A stretch of 44,174 bases of DNA from Parvularia atlantis (taxonomy: Eukaryota > Opisthokonta > Rotosphaerida), in assembly GCA_943704415.1 (NCBI GenBank), contig CALSCO010000261.1:1-44174 (forward strand), in the 5' to 3' direction. Numbering within the stretch: the first letter of the stretch is position 1; each line of letters begins with the position of its first letter. The position numbers were made by a program, and so were the translations under genes. The notes below the pieces were generated by a model. It was not told the DNA's origin, made no database searches, and was given only the letters and a program-made list of their open reading frames with translations. This document shows, one piece after another, positions 11,474 to 22,487 of the stretch.

Positions 11474-13403
11474 TCAAGCGGCCGCGAGCTCGACGTCGCC
11501 GTACTTGCGGTGGTCGAGCAGGACGAGGTCGCGCATGAGCAGCGGCACGATCACGGCCGAGGCCGAGTAGAGGGCGCCGACAAACTGCCACGGGCTTTTG
11601 CAGCGAAAGACGGCGTAGCCGGCCACCGTGAAGAAGTGCCGCACGAGCCACAGCGGCGACGGGTTGAGGCCCGACAGGAGCCCAAGGCTGCGCGCGTCGT
11701 CAGGCCGCCGGCGCCGCAGACACACGAGGCGTGGGCAGGAACGCACCAGTGCGTGCCGTACTTGGGGAAGTAGTCGAAGCAGGCCTGCTGCACCGGTGCC
11801 AACCCCGGGTTGACGCTGCCGCCGCAGAACACGTCGTACAGCGCCTGGGGTGCCGCGCGTGTGAGTCTCACCCGGTCCCTCAGACGCCGCACGCACGCAC
11901 CTGCGACAGGATGTTGATCGTCGACGCCGTGTTGCGCCGCTCGTCGTACAGCTGCTTGACGGTGTCGAACACGAGCGCGCGGTCCGAAAGGTTGGGCACG
12001 CGTCGCAGCTGCACGACGGGACGGTGAGCGTGGACGCGCGCAGTGCGGGCGGCGCGCACCAGCTTGGCCAGGTGCACGACGTCTGTGAGGGCCACGGTCA
12101 TGCCGCCGCCCGTGAGCGGGTGCCGCATGTTGAGCGAGTCGCCGAGGGCGAGCGCGCCCGGTCGCCGCACGGCCGCCGTGGGCAGGATCTGGCACGGCAC
12201 GGAGCGCAGGCGCTGCGCGGGGTGGCGTGAGCATGCAAGCCGGCAGGGGCAGACGGGCACGATGCGCACCTCTTCGGCCGCGATCCGGAACGGCTCCTGG
12301 AAAAACTCGGGCAGCTGCGGTAAGACGGTCTCGAGCAGGTGCTGCTTGAGGTCGCCCTTCGAGACGGACGGGAGCGGGTCGGGCACGTTGACGAGGACGC
12401 GCACCTGGCCAGCGCGAGGGGTGAGCCAATCGCCCCTGTTTTGCGGTGGGCGCGCGCACCTCGCCGGTCGCGATCTCATAGCAGAGCACGGGCGCGGGGC
12501 GGGCCATGAGCACGTAGGCGTACTTGCTGTACGGCAGCGGCACGTTGCGCATGAGCAGCGCGACAAAGTGCGACGAGTACGACGGCGTGGCGGTTGACAG
12601 GCGCTTGCGCAGCTTGCTAAAGCAGCCGGTGCAGTCGACCGTGAGTGGCGCCTCCACGCGCTGCGCCGTGCCTCGATTAGCGCGCGCGGGATGCGCACAC
12701 ATGGCGTGCGCACCACGACGACGTCCGCGCCGCTCGCATCCTTGGTGCGGTAGACGACGCCGAGCACCGCGTCGTCCTGCTCAATGAGCTCGAGCACGGT
12801 GCCCTCGACGATCGTCACACTGCGTGTCGCGCGGGTGAGGCGCGACGCAGGAGCGGCGGCAGGGTAGCGGGGGGAGCGCACTTGGGCTGGGCACGCGCCG
12901 CGGCGCGCAGACGCGTCACGAAGCGCCCGTGGTGGAAGCTGCGGCCGGCGGCGGGCTGCAGCTTGGCCGCGGTGAGCACGTCGGCGTTCTCCCACGGCGG
13001 GTAGTCGATCGGGACGTGCTCGTGGCGGGGCAGTCCGGCCGCGGCGCGCGCCTTCTGGCCGTCGATGTCGTCGGGCGTGACGGCCTCCTTGTAGACGACG
13101 TAGCCCTGGCACTCGCGCGCGTCGATCCGGTTGACGCAGTCTGGCGCGTCCGCGTCAGCCGCTGCGCGGGCGAGCGGGCCGGCGCGCCGCACCACCGAGG
13201 CCGAGCTCCTGCAGCTTGAGCAGGCCGCCGGGCTGCAGCAGCTCGCCGCGGAACGTGTCGGGCTCGGTCAGGTCGCGCTCGACGAGGAGCACACGGCGGC
13301 CGTCGGCGGCGAGGGCGTGCGCGAGCGACGCGCCGGCGATGCCCGCGCCGAGCACGACGACCTCGGGCGCAGGCGCGGCAGGCGCGGCGGGCGCGGGGGC
13401 CAT
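11474..13403 (-). CDS. SQLE: Squalene monooxygenase (squalene epoxidase)
   Basis: Nine exons. FAD-dependent enzyme converting squalene to 2,3-oxidosqualene in sterol synthesis at the ER. The N-terminus carries the Rossmann motif VVVLGAGIAGASLAHALA and VERDL, then FRGELLQPGG, which is diagnostic for the family. Next come ECQGYVVYKEAV, GRSFHHGRFV, VTIVEGTVLELIEQDDAVLGV and the second FAD motif LGDSLNMRHPLTGGGMTVAL. The C-terminus has the expected hydrophobic helices (SGLNPSPLWLVRHFFTVAGY). Only about 12 residues precede the FAD fold, so the N-terminal regulatory/membrane segment of animal SQLE is absent, as in fungal and protist forms. The intron 12820-12896 appears to use a GC donor. The gene is divergent from the CNPPD1-like gene, 187 bp apart. 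Confidence 0.95.
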
Positions 13404-13590
13404 GAGTGTGAACGGCAGTGCGGCGTCATTCGCGGCGGCGGCGGCGGTCCCCTCGGGCCCGGTCAGGCCACTCGCCGCGCAGCCAATCAGCGCGTGTCTG
13501 GGAGGATAGCGCTGTGTACGTCACGCTTGAACTTCAATATCAATGGGCATACATATCCTACTTTTGTGCTTCACAGCGCGCTCATTGGCA
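13404..13590. promoter_or_regulatory. Shared divergent promoter region, SQLE / CNPPD1-like
   Basis: These 187 bp lie between the start codons of two divergent genes, so promoters and both 5' leaders must fit here. The right third (13510-13565) is A/T-richer (for example ACTTCAATATCAATGGG). No TATA box is evident. Confidence 0.4.
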
Positions 13591-14843
13591 ATGCGAAGGC
13601 GTACGAGGAGGTTCCTGCCCGTCCAGCTCTCGCCGCGCGCGCCCGTCTACGAGGTGCGCGCGGCCCCGCACAGCGCGGCTCGGCCTCACCACGCGCTCGT
13701 CACGTGCGAGCGGCAGCCGCTCGGCGCGTACCTGCAGCTCGTGCGCTCGCTGCGCGACACGGGCTTCGCCACCGGCGCCGAAACGGCCATGCCGCCGGCG
13801 CTGATCGGTCAGCCCCGGCGCCCCCCACGCCCGGTGCGCACGGTGCTCACGTGACGCGCGCGGCGCAGACATCACCGCGGCGCTCATCGCGACGCTCGTG
13901 GCCGTGCCCGGCGTGCTCGAGCGGCCGGAGGACGCCGTCGTGTTCACCAACTTTGTCAAGCGCGTGCTCCGCCGCTCTGACGTGTCGTGCTCGGCGCTGC
14001 TGCTCGCCGTCTTCTACCTCAACCGCCTGCGCCCGGCCGCGCCGCTCACGCTCAGCGCGTCGGACGGCACGGGCTGCGCCGAGTTTCTCGCCGCCGTCGT
14101 CATCGCCGACAAGGTGGCTGCTGCTATTTGCGGAGTGTCCGGGCGCTCACGAGTGCGCTCGCCCGCCGCAGTACATCGACGACGCGGCCTACGCCAACGT
14201 GTTCTGGGCGCGCATGAACGGGCGCTACTCGCTCGCGCAGATCAACAGCCTCGAGCGCGAGTTCCTCGGCCTGCTCGAGTACGACCTCTTCGTGTCCGAC
14301 CACGACTACGACCGCTTCCTCTCGCGCCTCGAGCTGCATCTCGCCCTGCGGCAGGTCGCGCGGCGGCGCATCCTCACCTACGCCGACCTCTGCGTCATTC
14401 TCGCGTCGCTTTGGGTGCTCCCGCTGCCCTGGGCAGCCCCGCCGGCCAAGGACGCGCCGCCGCCACGGGGCAGCGACGAGCAGGCGCCGGCCAAGACGGT
14501 CAACGATGTGGCACCGGGGCCGCGGCCGGGGCTGGGGCCGCTGCACGCGCTCTGGACGTGGCTCTTCGTACCGGTCGTGCGCTTCATCACGGCGCAGGGC
14601 ACGGACGACGACGCGGCCACGCGGCAGCTCAGCATGGCCGTGCTTGTCACGCGCGTGCTCTTCCGCCTGTGCCTGGCCTACTGCGCCGCGCTTGGGACCA
14701 TGTACGTGCTCGCGCAGGCGGCCGCGGCGGTCGTCGCGCAGCGCTGGCTGGCCGCGTACCTCTCCAGCGCCGCTGCGTGCTCCCTGCCGCAGACGGCCGC
14801 CCTCGCCCTCACCGACCCAGACGTCGTCTCTGCCTGCGCATGA
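13591..14843 (+). CDS. CNPPD1: CNPPD1-like membrane cyclin (PHO80/Pas1 cyclin fold)
   Basis: Three exons: 13591-13807, 13869-14113, 14172-14843. The cyclin box runs from VVFTNFVKRVLRRSDVSCSA through ALLLAVFYLNRL, ADKYIDDAAYANVFWARM, LAQINSLEREFLGLLEYDLF and VSDHDYDRFL. This is the arrangement of the PHO80/Pcl cyclin family. Beyond it is a Pro-rich linker and a C-terminal region with a hydrophobic helix (VLFRLCLAYCAALGTMYVLA). CNPPD1 proteins combine this cyclin fold with a predicted C-terminal membrane segment. Partner kinase and role are unknown. The start MRRRTRRFLPVQLS was chosen because coding character begins there; an upstream ATG at 13543 is possible. A generic PHO80-type cyclin is the alternative. 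Confidence 0.7.
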
Positions 14844-14926
14844 TCGCTTGTGTTTGTGATGAGAAAGATGCTGCTTAGCGCGTGACACAAAGTGGGAGGT
14901 TATGGTCCGATCGCGCTACCGCCAGC

Positions 14927-17642
14927 TCACTTGGCGCCGAGCGCCTCCTCTACCTGCTGCGTGAGCACGTGCACGCGCATGCGCAGCCGGCCTTGGTTGG
15001 AGTAGTGATCGTACTTGCTGATCGCCAGCGCCAGCTGCTCCTTCGCCGCGGACCACTGCTGCCGCTCCATGAGCACCCTGCCGCGGGCCGTCAGCCGCCT
15101 TCTCCCCGTGCCCCTGCCGCGACGCACTTGGCGTGCTCCATGCGCGCGTACGGCGCGATGTAGTGGTCGAGCGTCAGCGCCGCCTCGGCCGACAGCAGCT
15201 CGTTGAACGACGCCTCGGCGCCGGCCAGGTCCTGCCGCCACACCTCAGCAAGCCGCTCGCCCGCAAGGCGCACCACGTGCGTGCCTTCATCTCGCGCTGG
15301 ATCGTGCCCTGCAGCAGCAGCGCCAGGCAAAAGTCGTCCGCCAGGTGCGTCGTCGCGTCCTTGGAGCTCTTGCGCGAGCCCTTGACCTCGAGGAACGGGC
15401 ACGTCTTGCTGATTGCGCGGTCGCCGGCGGCACACGTCAGCGCCGCGCCGTGTCCATGCGCAAGGGCGCACCTCTCCTCGCGCAGACGATCAGCCTCCTT
15501 CTTGACCATGTCGAGCGCGGTGGCGCTGCTGGGGCCGAGCAGGCGCGAGAAGCCCCAGGCGTACATGAGCTCGAACGCGGGCAGGAGCAGCTTGCGGCCC
15601 TACCGCGTCGCGTCGCGTCAGAGACCACTCTGCTGAATTCGCCTGGCGCACCTGCATCTGATACTTGCGCGCCTTGCGGATCACAAACTTCTCGACGGCG
15701 AGCGACTTGCCGCCGAGCTTCTGCTTGTACGTGGGCACCTGGGCACGCACGTCAGCCTGTGCCGGCGGGCAAGGACGGGCACGCGGGGACCTTCTGCATC
15801 AGCTCGTTGACCGTCTCGCTATCGCCCTTCATCAGCAGCAGCGCCGCCTGGAGGTAGGCGTAGACGGCCTTGGACCACCTGCGGCAGTTGCGCGCCCAGC
15901 TCAGCTCACTGGCGCGCAGCGTGCCGCCGCTCGCCAGCGCACTTGTTCTCCTTCAGCAGCCGGTTGGCGTACGACGCCGCCTGCTCCCACTGCAGCAAGA
16001 AACAGTGGCACCTGCGCACGCGTGCGGCTGAGCCTGGCTGCGCTCGCGTGAGGGGCCTGCAACCACGCACCACGCGAGCTCCCAGTAGCAGATGTGGTGC
16101 AGCTGCTGCCACTGCAGCTTGGAGGCGATGGCCTTCTCGAAGGCGACGACCGCGTCGGCCGGGTTCTTCTTCGTCTCAAACATCTTGCCCTGCACCGGAT
16201 GTCAGCGGGTCCGCGGCGCGAGCAAGCGGCGCGCGGCACCTGGAAGTACAGGATCAGAGCGCCAGTCGGGTACTGCTTGATGAGCGACTGCAGGATGCGG
16301 TCGGCAGCGTCGATGTCGACGTGGTCCAGCTCGAGGAACGAGCCGAGGACAAGGTGGTACAGCAGCGCGACAAGCTGCGGGTGAGAGCGCGTCAGCCGCG
16401 GCAGCCGTCCCACCGCCGCGGCGGTGCACCTTGCACAGCGGCGAGCGCAGGCCGCTCGAGTCGCAGCCGTCGTACAGCAGCTGCAGACCGACGTCACGCG
16501 ACGCGCTGAAGCCGACAAACTCAATGATCTTGAGCAGCTTGGCCGGCATGAGCGACAGCAGCAGGTTGAAACCGCCCGCGCCGAGGCTGACGCCTGTCGA
16601 TGCGGCTGAGCACACGGCGGCCCAGGCGTAGCAGGTGCGGGCGCACCCGACGTGAAGTGCGGCGCCGTGGCCATCGCCGAGAACGCGTCGGTCTTGTCGC
16701 CCTGTGTGCGCGCGTGCGCGTCAGCGAGGGCGAGCGGGGCGCGGGCAGGGCGTGTGCCTTGGCGCCCTCCTCCTTCCACAGAGCGTGGCAGTTGCGGAAG
16801 GTGAACCAGGACGTGCGGATGTTGACGCCGCTCTTGATCAGGCTCATGAAGCCCTCGTCGTTGAGCACGGAGATGCACGCCTGTGGACACCTGTCGATAT
16901 CAGTGCTCGTCGGGCACGGGCGCCATCGCCGCGCGCGCCTTGAGGAAGACCGACTCGGCATAGATCAGCTCCGCGTGCAGCTGGTTCTTAGTCATCGAGC
17001 GCAGGTTGCTCCCGCTGCCCTTGACCTGCGTGGTGCGGTGCGCAGCGCCTCAGCAGCTGCGCCCGTGCCGTCACAGCGCACGCGAGCGAGCGCACGAGGC
17101 TAGCGAGCGAGCCCAGGATCGACTGCCGGCGCCGATAGATGTTGGCCAGCGCGACCGTGTTCTTGAGCTCGGTATAGGCGCTCTGGATGTCTTCCTGCGC
17201 GCGTCGTGCGGCACGGGCCTCAGCCCGATGCGCGCGAGGCGGCGCGAGGCGCGCAAACGCACGCTCTCCATCGTCATCACCGCGCGTACGCTCAGGATGG
17301 TCGAGTAGCCGAGTGAGTGGTACAGCGACTTGCTGGCCTTGGCCTGGAACAGCGCCTGGGCCTCGAGGAAGTTGTTGTTGAGGAACAGGTCCTCGCCCAG
17401 CTTGACGCTGCGGCGCCGCGGGGGGGTGTGAGGCGCGAGATCCGGTCGGCGATCTGCGCGCCGCACTCCTCGATCGTGCGGTCGCTCGTCACCTCCTCGT
17501 CCACGAGCAGGCCGCTCTCGTCCACCTGCGGCGCATCGTCCTCGGCCTCGGCCTCGGGCGCGTCCTCGAAGCGCTCGTCCTCCTCGTCCGACACGTCGGC
17601 GGGCGGCGCGGCGGCCGCAGCGGCGGGCGACTCGACGCTCAT
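14927..17642 (-). CDS. TTC39: TTC39/IML2-family outer-membrane TPR protein
   Basis: About 15 exons. Start [20 protein letters not shown], an acidic N-terminus, then the family core: LFLNNNFLEAQALF, SKSLYHSLGYSTILSVRAVM, LHAELIYAESVFLKA, SGVNIRTSWFTFRNCHALW, LGAGGFNLLLSLMPAKLLKI, EFVGFSASRDVGLQLL, KFVIRKARKYQM, LLLPAFELMYAWGF, and C-terminal TPRs ending VEEALGAK. IML2 acts at yeast mitochondria in inclusion-body clearance; the animal TTC39 role is poorly known. Introns 16881-16938, 16702-16757 and 15232-15284 are GC-AG. Between about 17400 and 17450 the frame shifts across a 7-G run (17420-17426). I cannot tell a very short intron from a one-base homopolymer error. The frame is otherwise clean. 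Confidence 0.85.
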
Positions 17643-17695
17643 GGCCACGTGCCCCTCAAGTAAAACCACAACAGTGACACGCCGCCATATTGGCC
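17643..17695. promoter_or_regulatory. 53-bp divergent start region, TTC39 / MORN gene
   Basis: Only 53 bp separate the two start codons. The segment contains TAAAACCACAACAGTG and CCATATTGGCCATG, which are A/T-richer than the flanks. Both promoters must overlap each other or reach into coding sequence. Confidence 0.4.
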
Positions 17696-19846
17696 ATGTT
17701 TGGCCGGGCAAGGCGGCCTTCGGCGCCGCCGACGCCGACGCCGACGTCGCCCGCCACGCCCACGACGCCCGGCAGCGCGCGCGCCGCCAGCTCCGACGGC
17801 CGATCGAGCGGCGAGCAGGCGCGCCCGGGCGTCGCCGAGGCCGAGCTGGGCGGCGTGCTGCGGCCGTCGGTCGATGGCACGTTTGTGGGCGAGCGCCAGA
17901 GCTCGCTGCGGCACGGCGTCGGGCTGCAGGTGCGTGCTGCTGTGCGGCGTGTGGGTGCACGGGTGCAGACGGCCGATGAGGACGCGCGATACGCAGACGA
18001 CCGTCGTCGGCAAGGGCGTCAAGCGCTGGTTCGCGGGCGAGTGGGTCAAGGGTGCGTCGCGCGCGAGGTGCGCGCGACCGCGGCCGCTGACGCGCAGGCG
18101 CCAGACGTCATGCACGGCAACGGCGTGTTCGACTCGGGCGCGGGCACGCGCTACGCCGGCCAGTTTGTCGGCGGCCAGCCGCACGGCTTTGGCGCGCTCA
18201 CGAGCGGCACGACCGTCTACTACGGCGCGTTTGTCGACGGCCGGCGGCACGGCTTTGCGGTGCAGCGCGAGCGGCGGTCGCGCGGCGGCGGCGAGATCGT
18301 CGACACGGTTGAGTACCGCGACGATGAGCTCGTGCGGCGCGGCGTGCGCGAGGCCGACGCCATGGCCCGCGCTACAACGGTGGAGCAGGCCGCGCGCCGC
18401 GAGGCAGTCCGGGCCGAGTACCTGTCGTCGCGCGCGCAGGGGCACGACATGGCGGAGCAAGTACGCTGTACCATGGCGCCGCACCGCCGCGGGCTGCTGA
18501 TGCAAACGTGTGCCGCACAGAGCGAGCTGCTGCGGCCGCTCGCGTCGCGTTCGCTCTACCACGACAGCCTCTCGGCGGCGTCGTTTAACATGTGCGTGCG
18601 CGCTCTCTGCTGTTTTTGCTGCACCCCGGTCGGCACTGAACATGCGCACTCTTCTGCCCGTGGGTGCTCGTGTCAAAACCCGGCCAAGATCTCCCGCCGT
18701 TTCTCTCCTGCCGCTCTTTCCTCCCGTCTGCCGCGTTGCGCGCTCACCCGCACCGCGCAGCCTCGGCAAGGACACTACCAACAGCCGCACCACCGTCACG
18801 CTCGTCGTGCGCGACCTGATCGGGCGCCAGGCGGCCGTGCTGCTCTCGCGCGCGACGCCGGTGGAGGCGCTGCTGCGGCCGTTCCTGGAGCCGCTCGGCC
18901 TGCCCCTCACGATGTTCACGGCGAGCCTGAGCGGCGAGGTGATGGACCCGGCGCTGACCGTGGGCCAGTACGGCGTCGAGGACTGGTCCGTGCTCGTAAT
19001 CTGCCTGCGGCCGACGTGGCTGCTGGCCGGGCGCACGCAGGTTCGCCACGCCGCGCGCAATGTGAGCACCGGTCGGCTCACGCGCGTGCACAGGGCCTCG
19101 GTCTCGCCAAGCTGAGCCTGCCGCGCGGTTTTGTGTACCGTGGTCAGGTGCAGCGGCGCCCCGACACAGGCGTCGAGGTTCGGCCGATGCGCGGGGGCGC
19201 GCCGCTGTGTCTAACGCTTGCACGCGCAGATCCCGCACGGCTGGGGCGTGCTTGTGGACTCGACGGGCTTTCTCATTCAGGGCCACTTTGACAACGGGCG
19301 GGTGCGCGCGTGCGACCGGGTCATTGCCCTGGCTGACAGCCGGCGACCAGCTTCACGGCACGTGCGTCGTCGTCGAGGCCGACAAGAGCTCATACCTCGG
19401 CCGCAAGATCGGCGACAAGCGCGACGGCTACGGCGTGTGGACGAGCGCGACGTGCGCGCGGCCCTACGCGGCGTGGGCGGCTCTGACACGCCCCGGCGCA
19501 CAGCGCGGCCAAGTACGAGGGCGAGTTCCGCAACGACGCGTTTGACGGCTACGGCGTCTTCACGGGCACAAAGGGCAAGCTCGCGTCGCAGTTTGCCGAC
19601 GGGCAGCCGGCCGCGTCGAAGCGTGCGTGCCGAGCGTGCGGCCCTGTTCGCGCCCGTTGACGGGGCGATTGGCGCGCAGGCCTCGACAAGGCGCAGACGG
19701 AGGAGCTCGCCGCTGTCGCCGCGCAGCGCGCGCAGGACGTCGCGGCCACGGCCAAGATCGCCGTGCGGCTGGCGCAAACCGCGGCCGAGAGCGTCGGGCA
19801 GGACCCGGCCGTGCTTGCGCTGAGCTCGCTCACGCTCGGCCTTTAA
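17696..19846 (+). CDS. MORN-repeat protein with internal ubiquitin-like region
   Basis: About 10 exons; start MFGRARRPSAPPTPTPT, a Pro/Thr/Ser-rich N-terminus. First MORN block: HGNGVFDSGAGTRYAGQF, GGQPHGFGALTSG, VYYGAFVDGRRHGFAVQ, then a charged helical stretch. The middle exon 18761-19039 encodes a compact alternating hydrophobic region (TVTLVVRDLIGRQAAVLL ... LTVGQYGVEDWSVLVICL) that reads like a beta-grasp ubiquitin-like domain. A second MORN block follows: GFVYRGQVQR, IPHGWGVLVDSTGFLIQGHF, RDGYGVW, YEGEFRNDAFDGYGVF. The C-terminus is Ala-rich and helical. MORN repeats usually bind membranes or scaffold proteins near them. The domain order is unfamiliar to me. Intron 18592-18760 (169 nt) is the longest seen in the window. 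Confidence 0.75.
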
Positions 19847-19882
19847 AAATTCATACACTTGTTCTTGTTGCTTGCGGACGGT

Positions 19883-20712
19883 TCACGCGCCCTTTCTCCG
19901 CTTGCCACGGTCCTCGTCCTGCGCCGGTCGACGTGAGCGAGCGCACCCGAGCGCCCGGGCGCCCGGCATGTCGCCGCGCACCTGCTTCTGCTGCTCCTCC
20001 TGCGCGCGTGCACGCTTCGCTGCCTCGGCGGGGTCGATCACGCCATTGACCCACGTCCCGTTGGCGTCGCCGGCTGCGCGGTTCTTCTCGTGCTCCTGCA
20101 CAAGCGCAAGTGAGCTGCCGTCGCGTCTGGCAGCGGCACGCGCGCGCCACCTTGGCGATTAGCTCGGGCGACCCGCGCCAGCCGAGGTACCGCCTGAGGT
20201 CGCGGCTGCCGAGCATGCGCATCGTCTTGACGCGGAGCAGCGTCGTGCTCTGCGGCCGTCGCTGCGTGAGCGCGCCTACAGCCGCGCCGTCCGCACAACG
20301 CACGCGCTCCGGCAGCAGCTCGCGCCGCATGTCGTCAAACTTGCCGACGCCAAAGCGCTGGATGCCCTGCTGCAGCCGCGCCGTGTCGTCGTCCGTCCAC
20401 GGCTGGTCGTCCTGGCGGATGCGCACACTGCGGCCGCCCGGTCAGTGTCCCCCCCCCCCCCCGCGCACGCCCCGATCCGGCCGTCCGTGCCGTGCCTGAA
20501 GTAGTCGCGGTTGATGCTCCCGTCGGGCCGGATCATCACGCTCGTCTCGGGGAAGGCGTCGCGCGGGCAAAACTGCCGGCGCAGCTCGCGCACACGCTCC
20601 TGCGTGTCGTCCGTGAGCCAATCGGCCGCCGCCGCAGCCCGCTCGCCCGCCTGCCCGCCGCGCGCACCTGCTTCCTCAGATCGAGCTTTGTGGGCGACGT
20701 CGGCTCATCCAT
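19883..20712 (-). CDS. SANT/Myb-like domain protein
   Basis: Six exons; start MDEPTSPTKLDLRKQ, end DRGKRRKGA. A conserved N-terminal patch (QFCPRDAFPETSVMIRPDG, INRDYFRHGTDG) precedes a single SANT/Myb repeat: QPWTDDDTARLQQGIQRFG, VGKFDDMRRELLPE, LLRVKTMRMLGSRDLRRYLG. A second conserved segment, ELIAKEHEKNRAAGDANGTW, closes the domain, and the tail is Lys/Arg-rich. The combination resembles conserved, uncharacterised fungal SANT proteins as I remember them. Nuclear DNA or chromatin binding is inferred from the fold only. One intron contains a run of 14 C on the + strand (20449-20462). The stop lies 36 bp from the convergent MORN stop. Confidence 0.7.
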
Positions 20713-20819
20713 CACGCTGTGCTTGGAAGGACAAAGGCTGACTGCATGGCAAGCAAAACCCGAGGACACGGCGCATCGCAGCATTTCTTGCAGGACACCC
20801 ATCTCGTGACCCCCACACG

Positions 20820-22419
20820 ATGCGCGCCTTCGCCGTCGTCGCCCTCGTCCTGGCCGCGCTGGCCGCCGTCGCGCTCGCGGTGCGCCCCCGCCCGTGCACC
20901 ACGCGCCGCGCGCACGTTCACCCGCGCTCACCGGCGGCGTGCGGCACAGGACGAGACCAACGCGGACCAGCAGCCGCGCCGCCTGATCGAGCTGCAGCGC
21001 GACGTGCGCGTGTGGATGACCGAGGCCGAGGTGCTCTCGCTCATCACCAAGAACGTCGGCTTCATCGACGTGACCGACCACCCGGACCTCGGCACGACGC
21101 TCAAGGCGCGCCAGCAGCGCATCGGTGCGGCCGGCCTGCGCTCACCCTTTTGTTCTCACGCGCACGCGCGGCCCACGCACCAGCCATCCCGACCGCGCCC
21201 ACGCAGCAGGCCCGCGTCAACACGCTCATCCAGACGCTTGACATTGACAACGTGAAGGACAACCTCAACACGTTCACGTCGTTCAACAACCGCTACTACA
21301 CGTCGACCTCGGGCGAGCAGTCGGCCAACTGGCTCTTCCAGGCACGCTTGCGGCGCCGCCTCGCCGTGCGCGTGCTGACCGGCCCGCGCCAGATGGTCAA
21401 GTCGTACGCTGCCAACCGCACCGACGTCTCCGTGACCCAGGTGACCCACAGCTGGCTGCAAAAGTCGGTCCGCGCGCGCATCCAGGGCACGTCGTCGCGC
21501 CGCGACATTGTCGGTGCGCGCTCGCAACGCTCCCGAGCGAGCCGCGCTGACCGCTGCATGACGCAGTCATCGGTGCGCACCAGGACTCGGTCAACAGCCT
21601 GTCGCCGGTCAACGGCCGCGCGCCCGGCGCCGACGACGATGGGTGGCGGCGCAAACACACACAACACGAAGGAGGAATCTGACGCACGCTCTCACGCGCG
21701 CGCGCGCGCACAGCTCGGGCTCGATGACCATCCTCGAGATCTTCGCCAACCTCATGCGCACGGGCTTCCGCCCGGAGCTGACGGTCGAGTTCCAGTGGTA
21801 CTCGGCGGAGGAGGTCGGCCTGCGCGGCAGCGCCGACATCGTCGCGGACATCGTCGCGGACGGCATCGAGGTGCGCGCGATGATGCAGATTGACATGGAC
21901 GGTGCGTGCACGCGTGCGCGTGGTGACCGGCCCCGCCTGACACGCCCGCACGCGCACAGGCTACGACGTCAAGGCCAAGGAGATCGCCATCATCACCGAC
22001 TACACCGACACGACGCTCAACAACTTTGTCAAGCTGCTGGTGGACGAGTACTGTGCGTGGCACGCCCGCGCGCGGCCGTGGCGCGCCGGCGCCTGACGCT
22101 GCGTCTGCTCGCAGGCACGATCCCGTGGGTCACGTCGGTGTGCGGCTACGGTGCGCGCCCGCCGCCGCCGTCGCTGTCGTGAGCGCGTCAAGCTCACACC
22201 CCGACGTGTGTGCGTGCCCCCCTCGCAGGCTGCAGCGACCACGCCAGCTTCAACCGCGCGGGCTTCCCGTCGTGCTTCCCCTTCGAGCAGCAGTTCAGCA
22301 ACATCAACCCGTACATCCACACGGCCAACGACGACCTGCGCTACATCTCGTTCGAGCACATCACCGAGTGGCTGCGCCTCGGCACAGGCTTCGTGGTCGA
22401 GCTGTCGACCAACAACTAA
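20820..22419 (+). CDS. Secreted M28-family zinc aminopeptidase
   Basis: Nine exons. Exon 1 encodes a clean signal peptide, [20 protein letters not shown]. The M28 metal ligands are all visible in order: His in [10 protein letters not shown], bridging Asp in GADDDGSGSMT, catalytic Glu-Glu in [14 protein letters not shown], Asp in [10 protein letters not shown], and the final His in CSDHASF. Conserved Cys ([17 protein letters not shown]) match the disulphide-bearing leucine-aminopeptidase type of fungi and Vibrio. It removes N-terminal residues from peptides in the extracellular or vacuolar space. The C-terminus [19 protein letters not shown] is close to complete-length family members. Intron 21342-21392 is GC-AG. 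It is 107 bp from the divergent SANT gene and 68 bp before the lipase gene. Confidence 0.95.
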
Positions 22420-22487
22420 GCGAACAGCGAGAGGCGACCGCTCACGGTGTCCCTGCTGACATTGAACGAGCGCACTTTCCACGGCAC

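Noticed and set aside
13131-14843. A 570-codon plus-strand ORF beginning inside squalene monooxygenase
   Set aside because: It runs antisense through SQLE exon 1, through two introns and then into the true cyclin exon 3; only the last part is coding.
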